Source: Sphingobacterium athyrii (GTDB taxonomy: Bacteria; Bacteroidota; Bacteroidia; Sphingobacteriales; Sphingobacteriaceae). Taken from it: a stretch of 64,000 nucleotides of DNA. The stretch spans positions 372,614-436,613 of the forward strand of contig NZ_QCXX01000004.1 of NCBI RefSeq assembly GCF_003071065.1, given 5' to 3'. Shown piece after piece: positions 55,614-64,000 of this stretch. Position numbers and translations under genes: made by a program. The notes beneath the pieces are model-generated. The model was not told the origin of the DNA. It did not search any database and saw only the letters and a list, made by a program, of their open reading frames with translations. The number at the start of each line of letters is the position of its first letter. Position 1 is the first letter of the stretch.

Positions 55614-57083
55614 TTATAGCAGTTTTTTTAGCAAGGTATTCCAGCCCGCTAAATCATTTAAGATCCGTTCAAGATCGGCGATCGCTACGCGTTCCTGTTC
55701 CATGGTATCGCGGTGGCGGATCGTAACGGTATTGTCTTCCAAAGAATCGTAATCAACAGTAATACAGATTGGTGTTCCGATTGCATCCTGGCGGCGGTAG
55801 CGTTTTCCGATTGCATCTTTTTCGTCGTATTGAACATTGTAATCCAATTTCAACGTATTTAAGATCTCGCGTGCTTTCTCCGGCAAGCCGTCTTTTTTGG
55901 TCAATGGTAAGATCGCTGCTTTCACTGGTGCCAATGCTGGCGGGAATTTTAATACCACACGAGAATCTTGTTTTTCTGCTGTAGAAAGATCCTCTGTTAC
56001 CAATGAATTACATAAAACCGTTAAAAACAGACGATCCAATCCGATGGAAGTTTCGATGACATAAGGAATGTAATTTTGATTGATCTCCGGATCAAAATAT
56101 TGCATTTTCTTTTTGGAATATTCCTGATGCTGTTTCAGGTCAAAATCCGTACGGGAGTGAATACCCTCCACTTCTTTAAATCCAAAAGGGAAGTTAAACT
56201 CGATATCCACAGCGGCATTGGCATAATGTGCCAATTTATCGTGGTCATGGTAACGGTAGTTAGCAGGATCAAATCCTAACGCTAAATGCCATTTTAGACG
56301 TGTCTCTTTCCATTTGTTGTACCATTCCAATTCGGTACCTGGGCGGCAGAAGAATTGCATCTCCATTTGTTCAAACTCACGCATACGCATGATAAACTGG
56401 CGCGCGATGACTTCATTGCGGAAAGCTTTTCCGATCTGGGCAATACCAAAAGGAATTTTCATACGACCCGTCTTCTGAACGTTCAGGAAGTTAACAAAAA
56501 TACCTTGTGCAGTTTCCGGACGAAGATAAACCTGATCCGCTCCATCTGCCATGGCACCCATTTGTGTGGCAAACATCAAATTGAATTGACGCACTTCAGT
56601 CCAATTTTTGGTGCCTGAAACCGGACAAACGATATTGTGTTCTTCAATGATTGATTTTAATCCAGCAAGATCATCAGCGTTTAATGCCGTATTCAACGCT
56701 TCCAAAAGCGCTGCTGCTTCTGCCGTTTTTCCATCTGCTTCATAACGTGCGATCTTATCTTCGATCAATTGGTCAGCACGGTAACGCTTTTTTGAATCTT
56801 TATTATCGATCATAGGGTCATTGAACCCATCCACGTGACCAGATGCTTTCCAGGTTGTCGGGTGCATGAAAATTGCGGCATCGATACCGACAATATTTTC
56901 GTGCAATTGAACCATAGATTTCCACCAATAAGTCTTTAGGTTGTTTTTAAGTTCAGAACCTAATTGACCGTAATCGTAGACGGCACTTAATCCGTCATAT
57001 ATTTCGCTCGATTGGAATACAAAACCGTATTCCTTCGCGTGTGATACTACACTTTTGAAAAAATCGTCTGTCTGTTTGCTCAT
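55614..57083 (-). CDS. glyS: Glycyl-tRNA synthetase (single-chain, class II)
   Basis: A 489-residue enzyme attaching glycine to tRNA-Gly, the homodimeric form rather than the alpha2beta2 E. coli type. ATG 57083 (MSKQTDDFFKSVVSHAKEYGFVFQSSEIY) is the start. Motif 1 is around NNLKTYWWKSMVQ, motif 2 at GIAQIGKAFRNEVIARQFIMRMREFEQMEMQFF, and motif 3 near SIGLDRLFLTVL. The anticodon domain (PPALAPVKAAILPLTKKDG, GTPICITVDYDSLED, VTIRHRDTMEQ) closes the protein. The gene stands alone. Confidence 0.96.
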   Translation of the reverse strand: MSKQTDDFFKSVVSHAKEYGFVFQSSEIYDGLSAVYDYGQLGSELKNNLKTYWWKSMVQLHENIVGIDAAIFMHPTTWKASGHVDGFNDPMIDNKDSKKRYRADQLIEDKIARYEADGKTAEAAALLEALNTALNADDLAGLKSIIEEHNIVCPVSGTKNWTEVRQFNLMFATQMGAMADGADQVYLRPETAQGIFVNFLNVQKTGRMKIPFGIAQIGKAFRNEVIARQFIMRMREFEQMEMQFFCRPGTELEWYNKWKETRLKWHLALGFDPANYRYHDHDKLAHYANAAVDIEFNFPFGFKEVEGIHSRTDFDLKQHQEYSKKKMQYFDPEINQNYIPYVIETSIGLDRLFLTVLCNSLVTEDLSTAEKQDSRVVLKFPPALAPVKAAILPLTKKDGLPEKAREILNTLKLDYNVQYDEKDAIGKRYRRQDAIGTPICITVDYDSLEDNTVTIRHRDTMEQERVAIADLERILNDLAGWNTLLKKLL

Positions 57084-57217
57084 AAGTGGCAAATATAGAT
57101 ATTAGTATTTAGATTTTAGATATAAGATTCTAGATATGAGATATTAGATCCAGATTGCCATCCAAATGAAATTGACATCATAAAATGGCATTCGAACCCC
57201 GACATCAATATAGGCCA

Positions 57218-57679
57218 TTAAATGCTCAGATCGCGTATCTGTTGGGATGCATTCTTGTTGTCCACTTTTTTGATGATGTGCTGAATGATACCCTGCTCAT
57301 CGATCACAAAGGTCGTCCGTGCCGTACCCATATATTTTTTTCCGTACATGTTTTTTTCTACCCATACACCATATGCCTCAACAAGGCTTTTGTCTTCATC
57401 TACAAGAAGTTGAAACGGCAGTTCGTGTTTTGTGATAAACTTTTTATGAGAAGCCTCATCATCCACACTTACACCGATAATTTCAAAGCCCTCTTTTTTC
57501 AACGATTGATAGTTATCCCTAAAATTGCAGGCCTCGGTTGTACATCCGGGCGTATTGTCTTTAGGGTAAAAGTAGAGAATTACTTTTTTTCCTTTAAAAT
57601 CCGAGAGATGGACCGTTTCACCATTTTGATTTTTTGCACTGAAATCCGGTGCTTGTTGTCCTATTTCTAGTGTTGCCAT
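57218..57679 (-). CDS. bcp: Thioredoxin-dependent peroxiredoxin (BCP/PrxQ)
   Basis: A 153-residue peroxiredoxin. Peroxidatic C46 and resolving C51 form the PGCTTEAC motif typical of bacterioferritin-comigratory protein; the fold continues with FEIIGVSVDDEASHKKFITKH and LPFQLLVDEDKSLVEAYGV. It reduces peroxides with thioredoxin. This is the second thiol peroxidase in the window, next to tpx at 42.8 kb. It appears monocistronic. Confidence 0.95.
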   Translation of the reverse strand: MATLEIGQQAPDFSAKNQNGETVHLSDFKGKKVILYFYPKDNTPGCTTEACNFRDNYQSLKKEGFEIIGVSVDDEASHKKFITKHELPFQLLVDEDKSLVEAYGVWVEKNMYGKKYMGTARTTFVIDEQGIIQHIIKKVDNKNASQQIRDLSI

Positions 57680-57809
57680 ATATATAATCTATTTAGTCCA
57701 TTAAGATACGATATTATCCGATAAAAATCCATCATGCGCGCTAGACTTGATCACAAAAACATCCGGGAATAAAAGCCCATGACGGAGACAGCTCCCCGCA
57801 GGAGTTAAA

Positions 57810-59534
57810 CTATCTGCTGAATGAGGCTTCGTATGTTTTTAAATTTCCTTTATTGTCTTTCACTTCCAGTTTGAAGCTGTGCATGCCACTGCCGAGACGG
57901 GATTCGAAGTCATGCCACAGGTGTCTTGTTTTGGGGTCATATTTCATTAAAGCCCACTTCCCGTCTATATAAGCATCGAAGGTATCTATTCCCGAGAGAT
58001 TATCGCTGATGGTAAAATCTATGGAGCGTTGACTGGATACATTCTTGCCGTCGGTCAGGTTACGCGCAGTGATATTAGGGGCAATCGTATCCACGGCAAC
58101 ATAGAACCCACCAAATTCACGCACATTGGCGACAACCCAGCCATTTTCATATTTACCACCTTGCGCTCCGCCGTCCGTGGAGACGATCAGTGCCTTACCA
58201 TATAGACCTTCCGGTAAGCTATAGTCCGGCTTGATCATCAGTTTGTAATAACCAAATACCGGTGTATAGCTATTGTGGATGTAATGCGTTGCCGAATAAC
58301 CCTTAGCTGGTTTGGTACCTTGGGAATAATTAAAATAAAGGTCATTGTAAAGAATATTTTTCCCCATATAGACGCGTGCATTTTCAGCCTCATATTTGTT
58401 TTCATCGGCATAATGGAACATTTTTAGCCCTTCAGCCGGCTTGCGGCTGATCGCTAAAGACGGGTTGTTCTGTACTTTAAAATTGAGTTCGCTTTTATTG
58501 CCCTGCACATCCTTGACTACATATTTTATGTCATGGACTTCATTGTCCTTCAACTCGATCATACCCAAGTTGTCCAGGTGTTTATAGATTGTAATAGGAT
58601 TATTGGGATCTTTGAAGCTTTTCTGTACGCGGACGCCCGATTTCTTGAGGTAAGGGTAGTCGATATAAGATTGAATCGCCCGGGTCTGGTCAAACGGGAT
58701 GGCTTCGAATAGTATGGTACTGATATTTTTGTTGTCAAGAAATAGTTCGATCGAATAAACACCGTACGTAAAAGAAATACCGCCGCGTCTGTCTACGGTA
58801 TTGATGCCTAGTCCAAAGTTGCCATTGACTGGAATAGGGGAGCCAGATGCTAAACTATAATTGCCGTCACCAACTGATCGGATAGTCTGATGTCGACGGG
58901 GTGTGTTTTCATCAAAAATTTCGCGGCCGAGATCATAAACAGTTATACCACGGATTAATGGTTTGACACCATCGGGAAACAACAGTCCAAATAATTGTGG
59001 ATTTAGGGGCAGCTGCGCCTTGGTATCCCGTATTTCAAAATGTAGGTGCGGCCCTGCTGAACCGCCTGTGTTTCCGGAATTGGCGATAAATTCACCCTTT
59101 TTGACAGGGACTTGGTCTGGTTTTAGAAATACATCGACATCAAAGCGTTTTTGTTTGTACTGCTCATCTTTTATAATGTTGGCAAGAACTGAATTAAAGC
59201 TTTCCAGATGCATATATACCGAAGTATACCCATTTGGATGATCAATATAAACATAGTTGCCACCACCGCCAATTTGTACCCGTACACGTGAAACAAAACC
59301 TTCTGCCGCCGCATGGACGGGGATATTGATGCGTTGTTGCGTTCGGTAGTCATCTCCACCATGGAAGTGTGTTGCCCGTAACTCCCCAAATGACCCCGAA
59401 GCCTGGGGAGCAATATCCATCGGTCGCACAAAATAGTTTTGTGGATAATTGCGGCTTTTGATAATATCCTGGGCCTGGACAATACTAGCGGACAAAGTCA
59501 ATACGCCTAATAAATATGCCGTTTTTTTTATCAT
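57810..59534 (-). CDS. M23 family metallopeptidase
   Basis: A 574-residue secreted protein (signal MIKKTAYLLGVLTLSASIVQAQ). The lysostaphin-type zinc site is in ATHFHGGDDYRTQQR (HxxxD) and GGSAGPHLHFEIRD (HxH), with GNYVYIDHPNGYTSVYMHL between, at residues ~55-170. The remaining ~400 residues are beta-rich (GITVYDLGREIFDE, SIDFTISDNLSGIDTFDAYIDGKW), probably Ig-like. It may cut peptidoglycan cross-links in the periplasm. It lies 11 bases after the FAH-family gene, so the two are likely co-transcribed. Confidence 0.88.
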   Translation of the reverse strand: MIKKTAYLLGVLTLSASIVQAQDIIKSRNYPQNYFVRPMDIAPQASGSFGELRATHFHGGDDYRTQQRINIPVHAAAEGFVSRVRVQIGGGGNYVYIDHPNGYTSVYMHLESFNSVLANIIKDEQYKQKRFDVDVFLKPDQVPVKKGEFIANSGNTGGSAGPHLHFEIRDTKAQLPLNPQLFGLLFPDGVKPLIRGITVYDLGREIFDENTPRRHQTIRSVGDGNYSLASGSPIPVNGNFGLGINTVDRRGGISFTYGVYSIELFLDNKNISTILFEAIPFDQTRAIQSYIDYPYLKKSGVRVQKSFKDPNNPITIYKHLDNLGMIELKDNEVHDIKYVVKDVQGNKSELNFKVQNNPSLAISRKPAEGLKMFHYADENKYEAENARVYMGKNILYNDLYFNYSQGTKPAKGYSATHYIHNSYTPVFGYYKLMIKPDYSLPEGLYGKALIVSTDGGAQGGKYENGWVVANVREFGGFYVAVDTIAPNITARNLTDGKNVSSQRSIDFTISDNLSGIDTFDAYIDGKWALMKYDPKTRHLWHDFESRLGSGMHSFKLEVKDNKGNLKTYEASFSR

Positions 59535-59545
59535 CTCTACTTCCT

Positions 59546-60157
59546 CTATTTGATCTTGCAGCTAAACATTTTTTGTTCTCCGATATATCCTTCCAACAGA
59601 TCCCCTATTGCTACAGGGCCAACACCAACAGGTGTGCCTGTATAAATCAGGTCACCTTTGCGGAGCGTGATAAACTTTGATGTATAAACAATCAGCTCTT
59701 CATAGGAAAAAATCATGTCCCTGGTGTTACCCTGTTGCACCGTTTGTCCATTTTGTTGCAGAGAGAAATCAATCGCATAGACATCCGCTAAATCTTCCTT
59801 TGGGATCATGTTGCTAATCACAGCGGAGTGGTCAAAGGCCTTTGCCAATTCCCAGGGAAGGCTGTTTGCTTTAAGTTCCTGCTGTACATCTCTTGCGGTG
59901 AAGTCGATTCCAAGGCCAATGGCATCGTAATAAGTTGACGCAAATTTTGGCGTGACATGTTTACCTTCTTTGCAAACGCGGAGCACCACCTCAGTTTCGA
60001 ACTGGATGTTTTGGGAAAATTCGGGGTAATAAAAATCTTTGTTGTCCTTTAAGACCGCGGTGTCGGGTTTTAAAAATATGATGGGATTTTCAGGGACTGG
60101 ATTATTGAGCTCTTTCGCGTGGTCGATGTAATTTCGGCCGATGGCAATTATTTTCAT
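59546..60157 (-). CDS. Fumarylacetoacetate hydrolase (FAH) family protein
   Basis: A 203-residue cytoplasmic enzyme of the FAHD1 type. AIGRNYIDHAKELNNPVPENPIIFLKPDTAV is the family start; metal ligands are the Glu pair in IQFETEVVLRV and Asp in IDFTARDVQQELK; KAFDHSAVISNMI and GTPVGVGPVAIGDLLEG complete the site. Members hydrolyse or decarboxylate diketo acids such as acylpyruvates or oxaloacetate; the substrate cannot be fixed. First gene of a probable two-gene unit with the M23 peptidase. Confidence 0.9.
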   Translation of the reverse strand: MKIIAIGRNYIDHAKELNNPVPENPIIFLKPDTAVLKDNKDFYYPEFSQNIQFETEVVLRVCKEGKHVTPKFASTYYDAIGLGIDFTARDVQQELKANSLPWELAKAFDHSAVISNMIPKEDLADVYAIDFSLQQNGQTVQQGNTRDMIFSYEELIVYTSKFITLRKGDLIYTGTPVGVGPVAIGDLLEGYIGEQKMFSCKIK

Positions 60158-60381
60158 TGTGTAAGTCTTTTAATGCGATGAAGCTTTCAGATTTTTTGCG
60201 CTATATTATGATGGCAACTATTCATCGTTTACTTTTTAGTCATTGATGAATTTATCATACTCACGCCGAATAAATCATCAAGATTTCATGCCTGTCTATT
60301 TTCTGAATGATATCGGAACATTTCTCAAGAGAACGACGAATTTATGGGCATGATATGCCCGCTCGGTTGCTTGAAAAAACA

Positions 60382-60643
60382 AACTTAACAAATGTCCTAA
60401 GCTTATCCAAAAATGATCGACAGCAACTGGAGATATCATGCATATAGTCTTATTTATTTATATAGGTTTTAGTTAGGGTTTGTTTAGGTTTTAGTTAGGT
60501 TTAGTTTAGGTATTAGCTAACTAAAACCTAAACTAAACCTAAGCCAATATTAACTTAAATCTAAACTAATGAAAACCTTATTACGAATTATTTGTTGAGC
60601 TGGAAATAGAGAAATTATAATTAAACCAAAAACTTAACAAATG
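60382..60643 (+). repeat. AACTTAACAAATG repeated 249 bp apart
   Basis: The 13-mer occurs at 60382-60394 and again at 60631-60643, where it ends in the DUF6266 start codon. At the first copy the ATG is followed at once by a stop (ATG TCC TAA), so it may mark the 5' edge of a lost gene copy. Confidence 0.4.
60463..60540 (+). repeat. TTTAGG-rich repeat block with a 20-bp inverted repeat
   Basis: TAGGTTTTAGTTAGG occurs at 60463-60477 and 60485-60499, with further TTTAGTTTAGG units up to 60510. A 20-bp inverted repeat (60497-60516 with 60521-60540, one mismatch) encloses CTAA. The block has strong strand asymmetry (T/G then A/C). No T run follows, so it is not an ordinary terminator. Confidence 0.7.
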
Positions 60644-61276
60644 GCAATATTAGAGGATGGTCCCAATGGTGGTTTTCGGGGCAAAGTAGGATCGGTATAT
60701 GGATATAATCTCAAAGGACAATGGATTATTCGAGGGGCGAGGAGGAAAAGTAATAAACCTCCGACTGAGGCACAGCGTTTACATCGCCAAAAAATGAAAG
60801 CTGTCGGACAGTTTTGTGCGGAAAACAAGGCTGTTTTTGATTTTGGCTATGAGCTAAAAAAAGAAAAAGGGTCTAAATATGGTGCATTTCAGCTTGCGCA
60901 AAAACATGTTTTCAATGATGTGCTAGCTTTTGATGCTGCTTATAATCCTGTCGTGTCTTTTGAAAACTTGAACGTATTTGTGGGGGATCTAACACCGCCT
61001 GAGGGTGCTAAGGTAAGTGTGAATGACGGACGTATATGTTTGGAATGGACACCAAACCCAACGTATGATGACGAAATTTATAAGTTAAATCTAGCATGCG
61101 TTAGCTTAAAAGATTTTTGTTCATTAAAATTAGCAATTGCATCCGCTAGGGATGGTCAATGTGTTGTGGATATACCGGTTGAATTAAATCAGAAAGCTGA
61201 ATATCATGTCTACATCGGCTATTGGGACACTTATAGAGGTGCATTTTCAAATTCGGCCTATTGTGGCATCATTTAA
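60641..61276 (+). CDS. DUF6266 family protein
   Basis: A 211-residue protein. The N-terminus GPNGGFRGKVGSVYGYNLKGQWIIRG followed by RRKSNKPPTEAQRLHRQKM is the DUF6266 signature seen in many Sphingobacteriaceae, often as multiple paralogs; the rest is likely beta-sandwich (FVGDLTPPEGAKVSVNDGRICLEW, YHVYIGYWDTYRG). There is no signal peptide or membrane segment. Function is unknown. The upstream 480 bases hold an unusual repeat block and no other gene. AT-rich codons and isolation set it apart from its neighbours. Confidence 0.8.
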   Translation: MAILEDGPNGGFRGKVGSVYGYNLKGQWIIRGARRKSNKPPTEAQRLHRQKMKAVGQFCAENKAVFDFGYELKKEKGSKYGAFQLAQKHVFNDVLAFDAAYNPVVSFENLNVFVGDLTPPEGAKVSVNDGRICLEWTPNPTYDDEIYKLNLACVSLKDFCSLKLAIASARDGQCVVDIPVELNQKAEYHVYIGYWDTYRGAFSNSAYCGII

Positions 61277-61312
61277 TAGGATTTTTCAGCCTACTTGTGT
61301 ATCTTTAACACT

Positions 61313-61972
61313 ATGAATAAACTACAATCCGTTTTGTTTGATCTGGACGGTACCCTAATTGATTCGGAATATTTCTACTTTAAAAATTGGGCACCTATCT
61401 TAAAACAAGAATTTGATCTGCAGATAACTTATGACGATTGGATTCGCGATTTTGCCGGGCACACCTTGGCGCATAACGTGAAACGCCTGGTTGAAGATTA
61501 TGGATATGATACAACTGAGGAGCATATGTGGAAGAGGACACGTGCCGCTTATGCAGACTCTAATATGAGCGATATCGAGTTAATGCCTTTTGCAAAGGAT
61601 ATTCTGGTCTACCTAAAGGCAAATAACATTCGGATCGGATTGGTGACCTCAAGCTATCGCAGTACGGTGGATACCGTTTTGGGAAAACATAAACTGCTGG
61701 ATTACTTTGAGTTTTTTGTGACAAGGGAATGCGTGGAGTCTCCGAAGCCGAATCCCGAGCCTTATCGTTTGGCGTTGACGAAATTGGGCTTAGCGGGAGA
61801 CTCTTGTGTTGCGATCGAAGATACCATAACAGGAAGTAGATCTGCTTTAGATGCCGGCTTGCAGTTGATTGCGGTAACAAAACAAGAAGTGGAACGTGCT
61901 AGACTAACAGATGTTGATAACATTGTGGAAAACTTGCAGCAGGCAAAACAGTTGTTATCTGACTGGATTTAA
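61313..61972 (+). CDS. HAD-family phosphatase (beta-phosphoglucomutase-like)
   Basis: A 219-residue cytoplasmic enzyme, ATG 61313. Motif I FDLDGTLIDSE holds the nucleophile Asp and acid Asp, motif II is LVTSSYRST, motif III Lys in SPKPNPEPY, and motif IV VAIEDTITGSRSALDAG. The cap is helical (class C1) as in beta-phosphoglucomutase and GS1-like sugar-phosphate phosphatases. Substrate is unknown. It starts 36 bases after DUF6266 and may share its transcript. Confidence 0.9.
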   Translation: MNKLQSVLFDLDGTLIDSEYFYFKNWAPILKQEFDLQITYDDWIRDFAGHTLAHNVKRLVEDYGYDTTEEHMWKRTRAAYADSNMSDIELMPFAKDILVYLKANNIRIGLVTSSYRSTVDTVLGKHKLLDYFEFFVTRECVESPKPNPEPYRLALTKLGLAGDSCVAIEDTITGSRSALDAGLQLIAVTKQEVERARLTDVDNIVENLQQAKQLLSDWI

Positions 61973-62059
61973 AGGGAGTCGTATAATTTAATCGTTTTAG
62001 CATTTGTAATTTTATTCGGATATACGTAATATTACCGAATTGTAAAGGGAACACTGATT

Positions 62060-62548
62060 ATGAACCGTAGAACCGCAATAAAGCAATTTTTCATTATCGC
62101 AGGCGGACTGACAATTTTGTCATCCTGTCTAAATGATGGTGGTGCATCGATTGTATTGAATAAGCTGAAATTATCAGCAGAGGATGAGCAATTTTTAGGA
62201 GATCTTGTGGATGTGCTTATCCCAAAATCGGATACACCGGGGGGAAAGGAACTCAACCTGCACCTGTTTGTGATTAAGATGGTGGATGATTGTGAATCGC
62301 CGGAAAATCAGGAGAAATTTGTCTCTGGTTTTAATAAACTAAGAAAGCAACTTAATCTGGCCAATGCTAAGGAAACAGAAAATTCCTTGGCCAACCTGAA
62401 AGATAAAACGGATGAAAAGATCTTTTTTGAGATTTTTAAATCGCGTGCGATCCAAGGTTATATGAATTCAGAATATGTGATGAAGAATAAGGTGATTTAT
62501 AAGCTTATTCCGGGGCCGTACAACGGAGCGGTAAAAATTAATGGATAA
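62060..62548 (+). CDS. Gluconate 2-dehydrogenase subunit 3 family lipoprotein
   Basis: A 162-residue small subunit. MNRRTAIKQFFIIAGGLTILSSC combines a twin-arginine-like start (NRRTAIKQF) with a lipobox and Cys at 23, so it is probably exported folded and lipid-anchored. The subunit 3 domain shows LSAEDEQFLGDLVDVLIPKSDTPGGKELNLHLFVIKMVDDC and the ending KVIYKLIPGPYNGAVKI. Such subunits export and mature the catalytic GMC partner, which is encoded next. Confidence 0.85.
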   Translation: MNRRTAIKQFFIIAGGLTILSSCLNDGGASIVLNKLKLSAEDEQFLGDLVDVLIPKSDTPGGKELNLHLFVIKMVDDCESPENQEKFVSGFNKLRKQLNLANAKETENSLANLKDKTDEKIFFEIFKSRAIQGYMNSEYVMKNKVIYKLIPGPYNGAVKING

Positions 62549-62555
62549 ATCCAAC

Positions 62556-64000
62556 ATGGCGAATCTAAATATTGACAGTGAAAAAAATAGAACTTATGAT
62601 GCGATAGTGATAGGTTCGGGAATTAGTGGGGGTTGGTCCGCAAAAGAATTGTGCGAGAAGGGACTAAAGACCCTGGTATTGGAGCGTGGGCGTGATGTGC
62701 AACATATTAAGGATTATCCGACCACGAATATGATGCCCTGGGAGTTTGAACATCGGAATGAAATGCCTTATCAAGTGAAAGCGGAAAATCCGATTGTCAG
62801 CAAATGCTATGCTTTTCATGAAGACGCAGCGCATTTCTTTGTAAAAGACAAAGAGCATCCTTACATACAGGAAAAACCTTTTGACTGGATCAGAGGATAT
62901 CAGGTGGGGGGAAAATCTTTGCTATGGGCGAGACAGACACAACGTTGGTCAGACTTTGACTTCGAAGGTCCGGCACGTGATGGTTTTGCAGTAGATTGGC
63001 CTATTCGCTATGCAGATTTAGCCCCATGGTATGCCTATGTAGAGAAATTTGCAGGTATTGCTGGGGACCATGACGGACTTCCGGAGTTACCTGACGGTGA
63101 ATTCCTGCCGGGATATCCATTGAATATTGTTGAAAAATATTTCAAGGAAAGGGTGCAAAAGAAATTCCCGGAACGCAAGGTGATCTCGGCACGCTGTGCA
63201 CACCTTTCTAAACCCAACCAGATTCATATTGAGCAAGGCCGTGTACAATGCCAAAATCGGGTGCTATGCCAAAGAGGATGTCCTTTTGGAGGATATTTCA
63301 GTTCGAATGCAACGACAATTCCTTGGGCCGCTAAAACCGGAAATATGACCCTTCGTCCACATTCGGTGGTTCATTCTATCTTATATGATGAACAAAAAGG
63401 AAAAGCCGTAGGTGTTCGTGTCATCGATACAGATTCCAAGGAGGAAATCGACTTTTATGCAAAATTGATTTTTGTCAATGCAGCTGCGATCAATACCAAT
63501 CTGATCTTATTGAATTCCAAGTCAAACCGTTTTCCGAATGGTTTGGGAAATGACAGTGGTGTATTGGGAAAATATGTCGCTTTCCATAATTATAGTGCAC
63601 GTATTTATGCAGAATACGAAGGTCTACTGGATTTTACCGCAGAAGGCAGAAATCCTGCCGGCGGTGGATATATCCCTCGTTTTCGTAATCTGCATAAGCA
63701 GGAGACAGACTTCTTACGGGGCTACGCAGCAGGGTTCGGCGCATCCCGCAGTAAAGAATCAGACCGTTCGGGCATAGGCTTAGGACTTAAAGAGAATCTG
63801 TTAAATCCGAAGCTTGGGATCTGGCAGGTGGGTTCGCACATGATGGGCGAGACCATACCAAAAGAGTCGGGTATGGTGTCCCTGGATGGCAGTAAAAAAG
63901 ATGATTGGGGCATTCCATTGTTAAAGATTGCCGTCGATTATGATGAGAACGATGAAAAAATGAAAAAGGATTACATCGCGGTCATGACGGAGATGTTTAC
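62556..64000 (+). CDS. GMC-family FAD oxidoreductase, large subunit (3' end outside window)
   Basis: The frame is open from 62541 to the window end; ATG 62556 (MANLNIDSEKNRTYDAIVIGSG) is preferred, though ATG 62541 would overlap the small subunit gene by 8 bases. The FAD-binding Rossmann motif is AIVIGSGISGGWSAKELCEKG, then LVLERGRDVQHIKDYP, VGGKSLLWARQTQRWSDFDFEGP, CQRGCPFGGYFSSNATTIPWA and LIFVNAAAINTNLILLNSKS. It belongs to the gluconate/sorbitol dehydrogenase-like group and probably oxidises a sugar or sugar alcohol in the periplasm, in complex with subunit 3. No signal peptide of its own, consistent with hitch-hiker Tat export. Confidence 0.93.
   Translation, partial: MANLNIDSEKNRTYDAIVIGSGISGGWSAKELCEKGLKTLVLERGRDVQHIKDYPTTNMMPWEFEHRNEMPYQVKAENPIVSKCYAFHEDAAHFFVKDKEHPYIQEKPFDWIRGYQVGGKSLLWARQTQRWSDFDFEGPARDGFAVDWPIRYADLAPWYAYVEKFAGIAGDHDGLPELPDGEFLPGYPLNIVEKYFKERVQKKFPERKVISARCAHLSKPNQIHIEQGRVQCQNRVLCQRGCPFGGYFSSNATTIPWAAKTGNMTLRPHSVVHSILYDEQKGKAVGVRVIDTDSKEEIDFYAKLIFVNAAAINTNLILLNSKSNRFPNGLGNDSGVLGKYVAFHNYSARIYAEYEGLLDFTAEGRNPAGGGYIPRFRNLHKQETDFLRGYAAGFGASRSKESDRSGIGLGLKENLLNPKLGIWQVGSHMMGETIPKESGMVSLDGSKKDDWGIPLLKIAVDYDENDEKMKKDYIAVMTEMF

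Noticed and set aside
60463..60540. Telomere-like or CRISPR-like array
   Set aside because: Units are irregular and short, there are no unique spacers or cas genes, and nothing suggests a linear replicon end.

Overview
The window looks like chromosomal DNA from a Bacteroidota organism, most likely a Sphingobacteriaceae member close to Sphingobacterium. The basis is gene content and signals: several CarboxypepD_reg/TonB-dependent receptors, many Bacteroidota-type families (DUF3127, DUF6266, DUF4197, DUF2157, DUF4369, GH29/GH95), A-rich translation starts with no Shine-Dalgarno, and -7 boxes of the TAnnTTTG type. No rRNA, tRNA, insertion sequence, prophage or CRISPR array was seen. Species level is inference.

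Layout. 1-5.3 kb: the 3' end of an acyl-CoA dehydrogenase gene, a YeiH-type anion exporter, then a short leader ORF ending Met-Cys-Cys, a terminator hairpin and a TonB-dependent receptor. 5.4-10 kb: an ECF sigma factor and an overlapping membrane protein (anti-sigma-like N-terminus, TonB_C-like C-terminus), convergent with an Oar-like TonB-dependent receptor. 10.1-10.4 kb: a decayed AAA/DUF4143-type ATPase. 10.5-17.5 kb: minus-strand housekeeping genes (nitroreductase, pepT, DUF4197, secreted EEP enzyme, GDPD, HD hydrolase, THUMP rRNA methyltransferase). 17.5-23.7 kb: DUF3127 protein with an SSB-like tail, NlpE-like lipoprotein, acyltransferase, MFS transporter, fumC with a coupled lipoprotein. 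24-33.2 kb: S41 protease, then a minus-strand cluster uvrA and mutL - rhomboid - pseudo-rhomboid - EEP protein. 33.5-39.3 kb: DUF2157 membrane protein and a two-component system divergent from an outer-membrane beta-barrel receptor, with three 11-bp-phased TTAAC repeats between them. 39.4-45.3 kb: OsmC, a GDSL-lipoprotein/FadL pair, tpx, a Cys/Met PLP enzyme and a META lipoprotein. 45.3-52 kb: a frameshifted small gene, then a fucose-release operon (GH29, GH95, thioredoxin-fold lipoprotein without its cysteines, AraC regulator). 52.2-57.7 kb: M64 peptidase, a lipoprotein, glyS and bcp. 57.8-64 kb: M23 peptidase, FAH hydrolase, a TTTAGG-rich repeat region before a DUF6266 gene, a HAD phosphatase, and a gluconate-dehydrogenase-like pair (subunit 3 plus GMC oxidoreductase) that runs off the end.

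The genes fit an organism living on host- or plant-derived glycans, lipids and peptides: outer-membrane receptors, secreted or lipid-anchored hydrolases and local regulators lie in small units separated by strong hairpin terminators. The observations most worth following are the Met-Cys-Cys leader/terminator before the TonB receptor, the phased TTAAC repeats beside the OmpR-type system, the rhomboid pair with one member lacking the catalytic dyad, the TTTAGG repeat block before DUF6266, and two broken genes in spacers.
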